From Fragum whitleyi (Eukaryota; Mollusca; Bivalvia; Cardiida; Cardiidae), in NCBI GenBank assembly GCA_948146395.1, contig OX411544.1, positions 59,793,856 through 59,857,855 of the forward strand: a DNA stretch of 64,000 nt, in the 5' to 3' direction. A program made the position numbers and the translations under genes. The notes beneath the pieces are model-generated. The model did no database searches. It worked only from the letters and a program-made list of their open reading frames with translations, and was not told the origin of the DNA. Positions within the stretch are counted from its first letter, which is position 1; the number at the start of each line of letters is the position of its first letter. Below, piece by piece: positions 20,039 through 31,896 of this stretch.

Positions 20039-20184
20039 TAACCCTCGTCATGCTGAATAAATTTTTTGCTAAAAATTTTCATCAAAATCAAAGGGCAAAA
20101 AGCACTGAAACATATGTGAAGGCTGATGTTTGTCTATAGCTCCTGCTAAGGCAGGAATAATCCAGGTTCAGCAGGACAATGGTT
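20039..20184 (+). mobile_element. MITE P2, internally deleted
   Basis: Starts TTAACCCTCGTCATGCTGAA and ends GTTCAGCAGGACAATGG. About 100 bp of the usual interior is missing between AAGCACTGAAA and CATATGTGAAGGCTGATG. Confidence 0.65.
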
Positions 20185-20540
20185 GATATATTTAAATGAT
20201 AAGTATCTCTAGAAACCCAAGTCAAGGTCATGACACCCAGTCATTAGTTTGTCTGTCAAGGCTGTTTTGCGGCTATGGTGTTTGAAGCACATCTTGTCTT
20301 TCCATCTATGCAAGCACTTCTTAACTTTGACAAAGTTCTGATTGGCAGTTTTTTAGTCCTATTTTGGAAATTGGTATACTAGTGTTTTATTATTTACAAG
20401 GACACTTTTTCTCCTATAAAGACAGAAATATATTCTTTTGTGGTAAACAATGTTAGAAAACTCATCAAATATTAAAGAGAGTGTCTTTTAAAAGATCTAT
20501 TGTTTCCCATCTTACAGTGTTTCCAACTGTTTCTACAATT

Positions 20541-20735
20541 TTAACCCTTGTCATGCTGAATGAATACCTTAACAAAATTGCATGAAAATCAAAGTGCTAA
20601 AAATACATTAAGTTGGTCAGTATTTATTTTGAAAATTTAAATCTGAAACACTTCTTATTAGAAAAGAAAAGGTGGTATAAACTAAAATCTGACTGCACAG
20701 GCTGAAATTTGTCTTTACCTCTTGTCATAGCCTAT
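20541..20735 (+). mobile_element. MITE P2, right end lost
   Basis: Begins TTAACCCTTGTCATGCTGAA and keeps AATCAAAGTGCT and TCTGACTGCACAGGCTGA. It fades after CCTCTTGTCATAGCC. Confidence 0.6.
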
Positions 20736-21325
20736 AAATGAGATAGCTTTCTCAAACAAATTTGATCTTTTTTGCAACTAATAAATACGAATTGGTGTTT
20801 GGAAGTTCTTTGAATTTGTAGGCATGTTTAAAAAATATAGAAACAAAACCACTAAGAAAGTTAATCAAAAGATTAAATTTGTAATTCTCAATTCATTATT
20901 TTCAAGTAAAATAATGTGATGTAGGTATTCTAGATTTTACTCTGTAAATTAATTTATAAAAAAAAAAAATCAAGTCAGACAAAAAGGAGCCATTTTGGAT
21001 TGTGTGTAAAATGTTGACACTAGTCTGTCTTTTCTATCATACTGTGTACATACAATGAACTGATGACACTTTAAGTGGACAAAGCACTGGGGGACATTGT
21101 CCGCTTTGAATTAATTCTAGTTGTCAATGAAGGGCTGCTTTAAGAGAGGAAAAATTGTTAGAAGAAATGAAGTCACACTCAGGAAAGCCATATTTGTGCT
21201 ATATAAATCAGTAAAATTGTGACATAAAGACATTCAATGATTGTGGAAGTCATCTTGTTACCTAAATAAGGATTCTAATATCAATATTTCTAGTACAACA
21301 AAGGTCCTAAGCCAGTTCTCTTTTG
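20736..21325. other. mostly featureless; one M4-like fragment
   Basis: At about 20972-21030 CAGACAAAAAGGAGCCATTT and ACACTAGTCTGTC resemble the left third of MITE M4. I see nothing else. Confidence 0.35.
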
Positions 21326-21579
21326 TTAACCCTTGTCATGCTGAATAAATTTTGACTAAAAATTTTTTATCAAAATCAAAGGGCAAAAAGCACTGAAAGT
21401 ACCTACAGTTACTTTAGGTTAATTTTTAATTGAAAAAAACTTATCTATTGACAATTCTGGTTTGAAAGTGAGAAACAGGTGGTGTGGACTTACATCAGAC
21501 TGCACATATGTGCAGGCTGATGTTTGTCTATAGCTCCTGCCAAAGCAGGAATATTCCGGCTTCAGCGTGACAAAGGTTA
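21326..21579 (+). mobile_element. TTAA MITE, family P2, full-length
   Basis: Left TTAACCCTTGTCATGCTGAA, right TTCAGCGTGACAAAGGTTAG. The interior carries the palindrome CAGACTGCACATATGTGCAG and CTATAGCTCCTGCC. One of the cleanest copies. Confidence 0.75.
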
Positions 21580-21616
21580 GTTTAATATGTTGTATTTAAA
21601 TAGGTATTTAGGTTCC

Positions 21617-21645
21617 TTTATAGCTCACCTGAGCACAACATGTAT
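21617..21645 (+). mobile_element. solo 5' end of Helentron-like family B
   Basis: TTATAGCTCACCTGAGCACA matches the first bases of the family B repeats at 45089 and 48333. Nothing recognisable follows. Confidence 0.4.
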
Positions 21646-21730
21646 TGAGATCATCCTGTCTCTATGTTCTGTTGGAAGTCGTTAACAATATTTAAAACAG
21701 CTTCTCTTCTAAAACACTCTGCCATTATTT

Positions 21731-21955
21731 TACACTTTGCTGTTTAATCCCTGCTTTTTACGTGTCTGTGATTTTATGATTGAGAAAATATTGTGAAAAA
21801 AGAAGAAATTGCTTCTGACAAGCAATTTCTTCTTTTTCCACACTATTTTCTACCCTAGAATGGTTATTTTTCAAATTAAATCCACTTTAAATTTTCGTCT
21901 GCAAAATCTTTGAATTTGGACAGGTCTAAAATTTTGTAAAACAGGAAAGGGTTAA
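21731..21955 (+). mobile_element. TTAA MITE, family P1
   Basis: Interior and right end (ACAGGAAAGGGTTAA) match the other P1 copies at 37920, 47738 and 57371. The left TTAACCC is degraded to TTTTACACTTTG. The central hairpin is perfect: AGAAGAAATTGCTT, loop CTGAC, AAGCAATTTCTTCT (about 21800-21834). Confidence 0.7.
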
Positions 21956-22205
21956 ACTTAATTGATTACTCTTTCCAAAATTTGTTCGTGCAATTTTGTT
22001 TATATGGGTGTGGCAGAGCTTAATTTGACAATGAAATATTTTAACATCTTTTCTTCTCAGACCTGAAACCCAATTTCAAGGCAGGGCAAGACTTACTTTT
22101 ACATCGACATCTTTTAACATCTTCACAAGTTTTCATTTGAGATGAAGCACAAAATTTTGTACAAAAACTCAAGAATTTTGTACTATTTTATATAGTATGG
22201 GACTT

Positions 22206-22283
22206 AGTAATTGCTCAGTACAAAACTGCTTTAACTGCTTATAAAGTTATAGGCAGTTACAACAGTTTTTTGCTGTGCCATTT
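22206..22283. repeat. short palindromic hairpin, family H
   Basis: GTACAAAACTGCTTTAACTG faces CAGTTACAACAGTTTTTTGC across TATAAAGTTATA. The outer GCTCAG and CTGTGCC bases also pair. Confidence 0.6.
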
Positions 22284-22635
22284 TAATGATGGATTGAAAT
22301 CTTTGTAAAATTTGTTGTAAAGACGGGTTTGATTTGCATGGTTTGATGCCAGGGTTTTGTTTTATATGAGTATCTTTGGCAAGAAAATAATTTAGTTATG
22401 ATAAAGTTTGGGAAACTATGCCAGAGTAGTAATTGGCAATCAAAAAATAGTAAATAAGTTCTAATGAGAATTGCAAAAATCACGACACCACACAGAAAGA
22501 TTAGGGGAAAAACAATCAGAAAACAACTGGGGATTTTTTATTGAAATTTCAAAGATTTTATTGGCTTCTTCGTTCTCTTTTTTTTAAGTCCTGTTAGAAA
22601 GGCTCCAATGCAGTTTGAATGCTTATGACTTATCT

Positions 22636-22954
22636 GAATTTTGGCTTGGCTCTTTCCAGAGGAAACCTGAAGTATTGCTAATATTAGCCTTTGTGTCGCT
22701 GTTCACGTGGGGATGGTTGTTATCTTAGTGCAAAAACTTTGACATTATGTGATCTCTTTGGTATTATTCTTTAGGCATTCACTTCAAACTTGGCACACAT
22801 GTTTTCAATCAAAAGAACAACTTTTGCTATCAAGAAGAATAACTGGAGAAGCATTTTTTGCACATTTTGCCCCTTTGGAAGATTTTTTCTTCACTATCTA
22901 GTTCCACTATCCATCAGCTGAGCATGAGCGTCCGCAGCTCTGGTGTCCTTGTTT
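22636..22954 (+). mobile_element. Helentron-like repeat, family C
   Basis: 5' region TTTTGGCTTGGCTCTTTCCAG (decayed AGCTCGGCTGTT). The middle reads CACTTCAAACTTGGCACACA. The 3' end is ATCAGCTGAGCATGAGCG and GTCCTTGTTT. It matches the better copy at 36311-36614. Confidence 0.55.
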
Positions 22955-23055
22955 AAAGATTGAAAAAATGTAAACAAAAGGCAAATAAGTTTTATGTAAT
23001 ACCACCTTTTACTTAAAGCTCATTGGGCCTGTTTTACTAAACGTCATGCTATCAA

Positions 23056-24140
23056 TTTTAGCTCCACTGGCCGAAGGCCAGCGAGCTATTGTCATGGCAG
23101 TGTGTCCGTCGTGCGTGCGCTCGTCCATGCGTGCGTCTGTGCGTCCGTGCGTAAACTTTTTCTTTAAACATCTTCTCCTCCAAAATCTATGGGCGGATTT
23201 TGATGAAACTTGGTAGAAATGTTCCTTGGGTGACCCTTTACTTAAATTGTTCAAGAAATTTTGATTGACCCCCAAATATGGGCGTGGCAGGGCGTGGCAT
23301 TTTTTCACTTTGAAATCTTTAAAAATCTTCTCCGAAACTGTTGGGCCAATTTCAATGAAACTTGGCATGGATGTTCCTTGGGTGACCCTTTACTTTAATT
23401 GTTCAAGAAATTTTGATTGACCCCCAAATATGGGCGTGGCAGGGCGGGGCTTATATTGAGCCCAAAATCTTTGAATGACATCTCCTCCTGAACCACTGGG
23501 CCGATTTCGACCAAACTTTACCAAAATGGTCCTGGGGTAACCCTTTTCAAAAATTGTTCCTGAAATTTTGATTGGCCCCCAAATATGGGCGTGGCAGGGC
23601 GGGGCCTGTCCGAGCCCGAAATCTTTGAATGACATTTCCTCCTGAACCATTGGGCCGATTTCAATGAAACTTTACCAGAATGTTCCTTGGGAGACCCTTT
23701 CCAAAAGTTGCTCTCAAAATTTTGATTGGCCCATAAATATGGATGTGGCAGGGTGGGGCTTATTTTGAGCCCGAATTCTTTGAAGGACATCTCCTCCTGA
23801 ATCACTGGGCTGATTTCAATGAAATCTTACCAGAATGTTCCTTCTGTGACCCTTTTCAAAATTTGTATGCGAAATATTGATTAGCCCCTAAATATTGGCA
23901 TGTCAGGGTGTGGCTTATTTTGAGCCCGAAATCTTTGAACTACATCTCCTGATGAAGGTTAGGCCAATTTCAATGAAACTTGAGAATTTTGGTGCAATGT
24001 GAGCCATACCCTGTTAATTAATATAAATAGGTCTTAAGAGATTTCAAAGTGTTGTTTTCATTCAAAGAAAGATTCATTTAATGCAAGTCTAATGATGTTA
24101 AAGCCAGTGGAGCGATAAGGCCCTCTTGGGCCTCTTGTTA
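23056..24140 (+). mobile_element. Helentron-like repeat, family A, complete
   Basis: The 5' end TTTTAGCTCCACTGG is followed by hairpin CTGGCCGAAGGCCAG and a GTCCGTCGTGCGTGCG-type stretch. Then come about six tandem ~150-bp cores, each with GGGCCGATTTCAATGAAACT and AAATATGGGCGTGGCAGGGC. The 3' end GCCAGTGGAGCGATAAG is inverted relative to the 5' end. It is followed by hairpin GGCCC-TCTT-GGGCC and CTCTTGTT. Subterminal inverted repeats, a 3' hairpin, insertion in a T-rich site and no duplication fit a non-autonomous Helentron (inference). Open frames inside come from the repeats. Confidence 0.75.
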
Positions 24141-24748
24141 TTGTAAGTCAAATATGAGAGTTTCTTCGACAGTAGTAACTAAATATGGAATTCTGCCATG
24201 CATCATCACTTTGGAATCGTCTTTAGAAGACAATTCCAATAAGATATTGCAAGGTAGAATCTAACAATGAATAAACACACCAGGTATGTTTTGTGATTTT
24301 GACTTACAATCAATTTTTTCGTAAGATGTTTAGTAAAATGGTCATGAAAATCTAGTACAAGACTGAGTTCTGAATTTTATTCTAAATTAAGGATAACTTC
24401 ATGAATTGTATGTGTATAAACAGCATGAGATCATTTTAATCATTTTAGATAGATGAAGAAAATGGCTGAAGATACAATAAGATTTCCAGGAGTTGCAAAT
24501 TTCCCCATTTGTTAAAATAAAGAAGAAAAAAAGACATTAAATATACATTCAACTGGGAGGTTTTTACTATCATGTGAAAATAAATGTCAGAGGTAATTCT
24601 GATGAATTGTGGATTTTTTCTTTGGATTCCACCTCATAATTCTTTATTGTTCTCGCAGATTTCATATTTTATCCAATTTTTCTGTGGATTTTTGAGAGAC
24701 ATGGACCCAAAATTACACAAGAATTTAATAAATGTCTTCACAATATGA
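24141..24748. other. no recognisable feature
   Basis: Spacer between two family A repeats. No gene or repeat end seen. Confidence 0.4.
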
Positions 24749-25790
24749 TTTTAAGCTCCACTGGCCGAAGGCCAGCGAGCTATTGTCATGGCGGAGTGTC
24801 TGTCGTGCGTTTGTCCGTGCGTAAACTTTTTATTTAAACATCTTCTCCTCCAAAACCAATGGGCGGATTTTAATGAAACTTGGTAGAAATGATCCTGGGG
24901 TAACCTTCTTCATAAATTATTCAAGAAAATGTGATTGACCCCCAAATATGGGCATGGCAGGGCGTGGCATTTTTTCATGTTAAAATCTTTAAAAATCTTC
25001 TCCTCCCAAACCATTGGGCCGATTTCAATGAAACTTGGCATGGATGTTCCTTGGGTGACCCTTTACTTAAATTGTTCAAGGAATTTTGATTGACCCCCCG
25101 AATATGTTCAAGGCAGGGTGGGGCATTTTATCACGTAAAAATCTTCAAAAATCTTCTCCTCCCAAACCATTGGGTCAATTTCAATGAAACTTGGCATGAA
25201 TGTTCCTAGGATGACCCTTAATTAAATTGTTCAAGAAATTTGGATTGACCCCCCAAATATGGGTGTGGCAGGGGGTTGGGGCTATTTTTTCACATTGAAC
25301 TCTTAAAAAAAATCTTCTGCTCCCAAACCAATAGGCTGATTCCCATGAAATTTGGCATGGATTTTCCTTGGGTGACCTTTTACTTAAACTGTTCAAGAAA
25401 TTTTGATTGACCCCGAAATATGGGCATGGCACATGCGTCCATCTGTATGTGAATTAACTTTTTCTTTCAACATTTACTCCTCCCAGACCAAATGGCAGAT
25501 TTAGACTAAATTTGGTAGTAATGATCCTATGGTGAGTGACCCTCTTCTTAAATTATTCAAGAAATTTTGATTGACCCCCAAATTTGGGCATGGCAGAGCT
25601 TGGCTTTTTTCATTTCAAAATCTTTAAAAATCTCCAACCAAACCATTTGGCCAATTTCAATTAGAGTTGGCATGGATGTTCCTTGGGTGACCCTTACCCC
25701 TAAATATGGGCGAGACAGGGTGGGGCTTATTTTTATTATAAAATCTTTTCCTCCCAAACATATTTTCCCTTAAAAATCTTCAACAAGTTA
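24749..25790 (+). mobile_element. Helentron-like repeat, family A, 3' end lost
   Basis: Starts TTTTAAGCTCCACTGGCCG with the CTGGCCGAAGGCCAG hairpin. It has about six core units, increasingly degraded. At about 25430 a partial 5' block (GCGTCCATCTGTATGTG) recurs, suggesting fusion of two copies. No GCCAGTGGAGC end is found. Confidence 0.65.
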
Positions 25791-25977
25791 TTTTTTTTAG
25801 CTTTGCTGTTTTGAAATTAAGACTAAAAGCAATGAAATCACCCTGGTGTTGTAGGCTTTAGTGAGTCTAACATTTATATAAATCATTAGTTTGCTTTTCC
25901 CTAAAGATTATATCACCTTGAAAATTTGAACTTTCCATGAATAGTAAGCTTTCATATCTTTCGATAGATAGGTATAT

Positions 25978-26157
25978 ATTTAGCTCAGCTGTTTCTAGAG
26001 AAAACCCCAAGGTATTATGATGTATCTTTTGCATGGGCGTAAGCATAACAAACATTATCCTTTGTCATATCTTAGTTGTTTTTGAAAATATCTACATGAA
26101 ACATGTTCACAATCACCAGAGCTACCCAGACTTATAAGGGGGATAAATCTGGAAGCA
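25978..26157 (+). mobile_element. Helentron-like family C, cut by a family A insertion
   Basis: Begins TTTAGCTCAGCTGTTTCTAG and keeps AAGGTATTATGATGTATC, ATGAAACATGTTCACAATCA and GGGGGATAAATCTGG. It stops in a TTTT run exactly where the next family A repeat begins, so the A element seems to have inserted into its T tract. Confidence 0.55.
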
Positions 26158-27568
26158 TTTTAAGCTCCACTGGCTGAAGGCCAGCGAGCTATTGTCATGG
26201 CGGAGTGTCCGTCGTGCGTGCGTGTGTGCGTCCATGCGTAAACTTTTTCTTTAAACATCTTCTCCTCCCAAACCAATGGGCGGATTTTAACGAAACTTGG
26301 TAGAAATGATCCTTGGGTGGGCGCCTTTACTTAAATTGTTCAAAGAATTTTGATTGGCCCATAAATATGGGCGTGGCAGGGCTTGGCATTTTTTCACTTT
26401 GAAATCTTTAAAAATCTTCTCCTCCAAAACCATTGGGCCGATTTCAATGAAACTTGGCATGGATGTTCCTCGGGTGACCCTATACTTAAATTGTTCAAAA
26501 AATTTGGATTAGCCCATAAATATGGGCGTGGCAGGGTGGGGCTTATTTTGAGCCCGAAATCTTTTAACGTCATCTCCTCCTGAACCACTGGGCCGATTTC
26601 AATGAAACTTTAACAGAATGTTCCATGGGTGACCCTTTACTTAAATTGTTAAAAAAAAAATTTGATTTGTCTATAAATATGGGCGTGGCAGGGCGGGCTT
26701 ATTTTGAGCCCAAAATCTTTGAATAACATCTCCTCCTGAACCACTGGGCCGATTTCAATAAAACTTTATCAGAATGTTCCTTGGGTGACCCTTTACTTAA
26801 ATTGTTCAAGAAATATTGATTGGTCCATAAATAAGGGCGTGGCAGGGCGGGCTTATTTTGAGCCCGAAATCTTTGAACGACATCTCCTCCTGAATCACTG
26901 GGCCGATTTCAATGAAACTTTAACAGAATGTTCCTTTGGTGACCTTTTACTTAAATTGTTCAAGAAATTTTGATTGTACTAAAAATATGGGTGTGGCAGG
27001 GCGGGGCCTATTTTGAGCCCAAAATTTTCAAATGACATTTTCTCCTGAACCATCTGGCTGATTTCAATGTAACTTTACCAGATTGTTCCTTGAGTGTCTC
27101 TTTTTCAAAAATTATTTGCTAAATTTTGATAGGCCTATAAATTTGGGTGTGGCAGAGCGGGGCTTATATTGAGGCCAAAATCTTTGAACGATATCTCCTC
27201 TGGAACCACTCAGCCGATTTCAATGAAACTTTACCAGAATATTTCTTGGGTGACTATTTACTTAAATTGTTCAAGAAATTTTGTATGGTCCATAAATATG
27301 GGCATGTCAGGTGGGGCCTATTTTGAGCCCAAAATCTTTGAACGACATCTTCTGAACATTATGTTTTAATAAGATTGGTCAAGGGTTGCAGGTTGATTGT
27401 GATTGAGTATTTTGGTGCAATATGGACCAGAACCATTTAATCATTACTAAAAAGGTCTTAGGAGATTTTGGAGTGTTAATGTATTCATTTAAAGTAAGCT
27501 TTATTTAATGAAAGTCTAAAGATTTTAAAGCCAGTGGAGCGATACAGGCCCTCTTGGGCCTCTTGTTT
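26158..27568 (+). mobile_element. Helentron-like repeat, family A, complete
   Basis: 5' AAGCTCCACTGGCTGAAGG with hairpin and GTGCGTGCGTGTGTGCG. About eight ~150-bp cores follow, with the usual GCCGATTTCAATGAAACT and GGGCGTGGCAGGGCGGG. The 3' end is AAGCCAGTGGAGCGATACAG, hairpin GGCCC-TCTT-GGGCC, then TCTTGTTTT. It is the longest family A copy; length differences come from core number. Confidence 0.75.
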
Positions 27569-28204
27569 TAATTCTAGTGGGATATATCATTGGGTTTATG
27601 CAGTACAAACACTTCTTTCTTTCAGTGCACATGCAAAATCAGTGCTGACAATAAATTACTGCATGCACAAATTCCAAACAATATGTTAATATAAAAATAA
27701 ATGTTTTCGTACTAAAAGAACAGTTAACACTTGTTGAATGGTCAATATTTCTCATGGAAAAAAAATTGTATTACAAATGTCAACTAGCATGCATTGTAGA
27801 CTAAAATCAGACTGCACAAATTAGCAGACTTATCTTTGGCTACGCCTCCTGCTGAATAGGACTAATCTAGGTTTAGCATGGCTTTGAGGATCTACAAGAA
27901 TACAACATTATAGGGTGGAGCAAGCATGAATTAAATAAGTGACTTATTAAAAATAATACTTTGTATATACACTTAGTACAGTCTTGTGCTAAACCCATGA
28001 TATATGAATTCCCAATACTAAAGGTTTTGGGTAACTTGCATGTTCCGACTGATCTTTGTCTGTACCTCTTGCCAAAGCAGGGATATTGTGGGTTTAGCAT
28101 GACAATGGCTAAGAGATATCTCAATTGATTGTATAGACTATTCTATTGATGGTGAGCAAGTATTCAGAGTCTCAGCTAACAAATCACATATCAAAATAGT
28201 CAAA
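27569..28204. other. two MITE P2 3' fragments in otherwise plain sequence
   Basis: 27780-27885 (ATCAGACTGCAC, CTACGCCTCCTGCTG, TTTAGCATGGC) and 28027-28112 (CTGATCTTTGTCTG, CTCTTGCCAAAGCAGG, TTTAGCATGACAATGG) are right-half P2 remnants. The rest shows nothing. Confidence 0.4.
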
Positions 28205-28295
28205 ATATCTAACGAGGTTGGGAGAATTGATAATTATCGATGCTCTGACGAGACAATTATCAATTCTCACAACCAAGTTAGATATTTCTTCATAC
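28205..28295. repeat. 90-bp near-perfect hairpin
   Basis: The left arm AATATCTAACGAGGTTGG then GAGAATTGATAATTAT is mirrored by ACAATTATCAATTCTC then ACAACCAAGTTAGATATT. The arms are about 35 bp with a ~14-nt loop. A foldback MITE or hairpin RNA source; no family match elsewhere in the window. Confidence 0.65.
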
Positions 28296-29786
28296 AATAC
28301 ACTAAATAATTATTATATTTATCTTTTAACCTCTATTTGTCTTGTTTTCGTCAATGTTTCTAACTGAAATGCAAGTTTCTAAAAGTAACCGCATTACATC
28401 ATTGTTCTAAAAATAACTATATGATATTATCAAAATATATCATACTGGATGTTTTCAAACAGATATTTGTATTGTTATAAGATAAAAATATATATAGAAA
28501 AGACAGAAAAAAGATGTCAAAGTTTTTGCAAACAGATGCCAGGTTATGCCATCTGTGACAAAGACAATGGCTGTGTCAAGGCTGTATAGCAACAGATCAA
28601 TGTGACATAAGTCATTTCCGCTGAAAAATTAGAATTGTTCAAAATAAGTATGGTTTTGTTGAACAACCTTCTTTATCAACCATGGAAAAGTTCTAGAGGT
28701 GTTCTAGATTTGTTGTACAAAGTTAAATGACTTTTACCAGAACTGTTCTATTACAATAGTTCCAGATCTCTTTAAAACTTTTTCAGGACATTATTCTTGA
28801 ACAATGCTGGAACACAAGTCAAACAATTTGTTCAGAACAGTTCCAGAAATTTCTGCTGGCATGTGAAGGAGTAGTATATACACTTAGTACAGAGACTTGC
28901 TGCTCTTAACCCTTGAGACGCTTACTAAATGCCAGTATTTCTCAGTGCAAATGCTTCATAAGGGAACCCATCACTTGCTTGCTAATAACAGGTTGGTTGC
29001 TGAATACAGGTGTCCCTTAAGTCAAGTTTGACTGTTGTAGGTGCTAGGACATCCTTTAAGGGTGGCGCTTCAAAAAGTACAAAGTTCTGTTAGAGAGTAT
29101 TTGTCCTATGCCAGTCAATTTGGCCAATTTTTACTTGACCCGTTTCTAATAAAGCCTAATGGTCTTCCTGGGTTATTTGATATACGATTATTGTGTGCCA
29201 TTGACCAATAGAAGCTCCATTTAACACACAAATGGTTGGGTATTGTTTTGATCATTGGACCCAAATAAACGTAGAATTATCGCATGAAACTGGAGATTGG
29301 GGGAAACATGCTAAAACAATTACATGTAATCAGAGCTTTGCTTTGTTCTTGATGAATTTTCCTGCCGTATTTTGTGACAATTATTGAATGGTCATTTAGA
29401 GCTGTTTACGACCTTGGCTAAAGGCCATACAAACAATTCATCTCACCTATATTAATCAAGTTTGTTCAAGTCAGTGAAAACATTGTTTCAGATAACTTTA
29501 ATATTTTGCAGTTTCCAAGAATTTTTCTTCACAACAATTGTTTTGTAGTATACATATACAAAGCTTTACAGAGTACAGACTTAGATCAGACTGCACAGAA
29601 GTGCTGTCTGACTTCGGCCTACACTGCCTGCTTTTTCATCTAACTGGATAATGGTATGGAATATTTGTAACTGGCTGGTCGAAATGTCCTAAGAATAGCA
29701 AATTGTTTGAAACAAATTTAGAGGGGCAGGATAAGAGTTAAAATCTGTTCTAAACTTGAAGCCATTTAGAAACTTGAAACAAATTC
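28296..29786. other. no clear feature
   Basis: About 1.5 kb AT-rich sequence. 29575-29640 (AGATCAGACTGCACAG, CTGTCTGACTTCGGCC) is a possible MITE remnant carrying the shared palindrome. Nothing else recognised. Confidence 0.4.
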
Positions 29787-30028
29787 AGGGCCAAAGTTTA
29801 TAAAACTTTTCTCAGGCTCAACTCAATTTTCTCAAATTTAGATTAAAATAAATGTATGAAAATAAAAGATAATATCAATAAGTTGTTTTTTATTACAACT
29901 TATGAATATCATCTTTTATTTTTACACATTTAAATGAGTAATAAATCAGAATAACAGCTTTAATCTCAAATTTAAATTCAAGAAAATTCGGAATTGAGCC
30001 TGAGAAAAGTTTTATGACCTGGGGGCCC
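29787..30028. mobile_element. foldback MITE, ~50-bp TIRs, near-palindromic throughout
   Basis: Left TTATAAAACTTTTCTCAGGC then TCAAATTTAGATT. Right, read inversely, TCATAAAACTTTTCTCAGGC then AAATTTGAGATT. The centre is also inverted: AAAATAAAAGATAATATC and AATAAGTTG face CAACTTAT and GATATCATCTTTTATTTT-like sequence. The whole 240 bp can fold as one hairpin. Confidence 0.7.
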
Positions 30029-30143
30029 AGATTTTCCCACTATCATGAGTCTCAAGCCTGATTCTTACTTGTGATTGCAGGAAACCACATGCTGAATGAT
30101 TTTCTAGCTTGTGCAAAAAGATTTTAGATGTAGAATTATCAGA

Positions 30144-30431
30144 TTTTTTACCCCCCTCTGTTTGGCAAAGCGGATATAGTAATGGTCTCTGTCTGTCGTT
30201 CCGTCATTCCTCATGCTGTCACTAAACTTGTCTGGAGCATATCTCCAAAAGTATAATAACTATCAACTTGAAATTTTACAGATGTATAGATCTCATGAAG
30301 GAGTAGTGCATTACACAAGAACTAAAACTCTTGCTTGTATAATTTTGGAGTAAATGCCCTTTGATTAAGCTTCAGTTTACTGTCAAGCTTTGATGGAGGG
30401 GGATTGCCATGTCCGTCTTGGCTCTTGTTTT
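30144..30431 (+). mobile_element. Helentron-like repeat, family E
   Basis: Starts in a T run before ACCCCCCTCTG. It holds CTGTCTGTCGTTCCGTC and a single core, CTTGAAATTTTACAGATG. It ends GGGGGATTGCCATG, then GTCTTGGCTCTTGTTTT, the same CTCTTGTTT-type terminus seen in families A to C. Confidence 0.5.
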
Positions 30432-31439
30432 ATCAAAAACAACAGGGGTCAAATTAAGGTCAATGAAACCAATCTTTACTACTGCTAATCCTTACAAGCC
30501 TGAAGTGGTTCATCTGACTTAGATGTACATTTATCCATCAATGAGCTTGAACCCTGTTATAGAATTGAACCCCAGACCTCATAATTGAGAGTGAAACAAG
30601 CTGCATCATGGCTGCAGTCTATTCAAAAACTTAATATTAATTTGAAATTACCATATGGGACAGAAAGGTCAGTTTTTGTCAACTTTATTTAATTCAATAT
30701 TTCATTTATATATTTTTTTTTAATTCAGTCTTTCAAACAAAAAACAAATTGGTAAAAAAAGGTAACAGATTATTCCTTTAAACAGGGCCATAATTTGACC
30801 CTCGTGTGGCTTCTCTATGCCAAACTGCGGACTTTGAACCCTCTAAACTATCTCACCTTGTGACATACGCTGCCCCGAGGGCTATCCAATCACCATTTTT
30901 TGCTGACATTGATCCTAATTTAGATGGTATGGATGGAATGAATAGTCTTTTTGTCTTTGTAATTATTGTTAGTTTCCCCCTATTCTCAGAATACCATTGT
31001 TTACTGTTTCTTATAAGGTAAACAAGTCATTTAATCCTTATCATACCATGTACGAAAAAGATTGATATTTCTGTATTAACTTTTTTTTGTTTTACAAAAG
31101 AAGTAAAAATTGATATGAAACAAGCTGATCCATGTTAGATCCCATTACTTTTTAACACTTAAACACAATTGTTGCTTCATCTTGTTGTCAAATGTTTTAA
31201 AGAATTTTTTTTTGCTCAATATCAATTTTAAAAGATAAAGACTTTTCTGCATAACATTTAATGTCGTCTTTAAACTGTGAGCTAGAAATAGGCTTTATAG
31301 AACGCAAAATTCTGTATTTGACAAATAAAAAGTACTGTCTGGTTTTCCTCAAAGATGACACTTTTAGATTCAAGTCAGAAGAAAAAAAAATCTCTTTAAT
31401 GATTGAATTTCAGATAAAATATGTCTTTTTCTGTTTTTA
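30432..31439. other. mostly featureless; weak exon-like segment
   Basis: 30799-30950 is less AT-rich than its surroundings and follows a pyrimidine tract ending in AG (30785). One frame is open for 71 codons, but it does not cover the AG-adjacent start. I do not recognise the peptide, so I do not call an exon. 30530-30610 has a weak inverse B-box-like GAATTGAACCCC. Confidence 0.3.
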
Positions 31440-31577
31440 ATATAGAATTAAATCTTATCATTTACTTTACTTGAGTCCACATTTGGAATACGATGAAACT
31501 TAAGTCCACGTTTGGAATAAGATGAAACATTCTCATCACAATTTAAATAATTTATTGCAAAGTAAACCGCTTTTATT

Positions 31578-31636
31578 TAGTGCAAAACTAATGTCAGTGC
31601 CTATAATAAGGCACTGACAATAGTTTTGTGCTAATA
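31578..31636. repeat. hairpin, family H, in unit 1
   Basis: TAGTGCAAAACTA and GTCAGTGCCT face AGGCACTGAC and TAGTTTTGTGCTA across ATAATA-like centre bases. Very strong stem. Confidence 0.7.
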
Positions 31637-31650
31637 GTTAACTCCCTTGA

Positions 31651-31896
31651 AATCCCATCCAGTTGACAGGAAATTGTGAAGATAAAGCTCATCACCATTA
31701 AAGGTACGGATCACTTTGATAAGTGAAATAGACAGGAAAAAAGAGAAAAAGCTATTGTCAGAGATAAACGGAGATAATGAAGATTAATGAACTCGACTTA
31801 AAGAAATAGGTGCTGTCAGCACAGTGGAAATCATTTTCTATGACCTTGATTGGAATGATTTGTAGAAAACACTTTCTGCTCTGTACAATTGTCGTG
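31651..31896. repeat. conserved core, copy 1
   Basis: From AATCCCATCCAGTTGACAGG to CTGCTCTGTACAATT. By eye it differs from copy 2 at about 7 sites and from copy 3 at about 6. Confidence 0.75.

Noticed and set aside
23100..23150. CRISPR-like or satellite array from GTCCGTGCGT repeats
   Set aside because: These are short simple-sequence runs at the 5' side of Helentron-like repeats in eukaryotic DNA, without spacers.
23009..23805. Overlapping 86-119-codon minus-strand frames
   Set aside because: They lie across family A tandem cores and repeat the same peptide words (RPYLG-NQNF, SAHRF) because of the ~150-bp period. Other family A copies give different breaks.
30786..31018. Possible host exon with a 71-codon frame
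   Set aside because: A pyrimidine tract and AG precede it, and it is less AT-rich, but the open frame does not include the acceptor-adjacent bases and no domain or neighbouring exon is visible.
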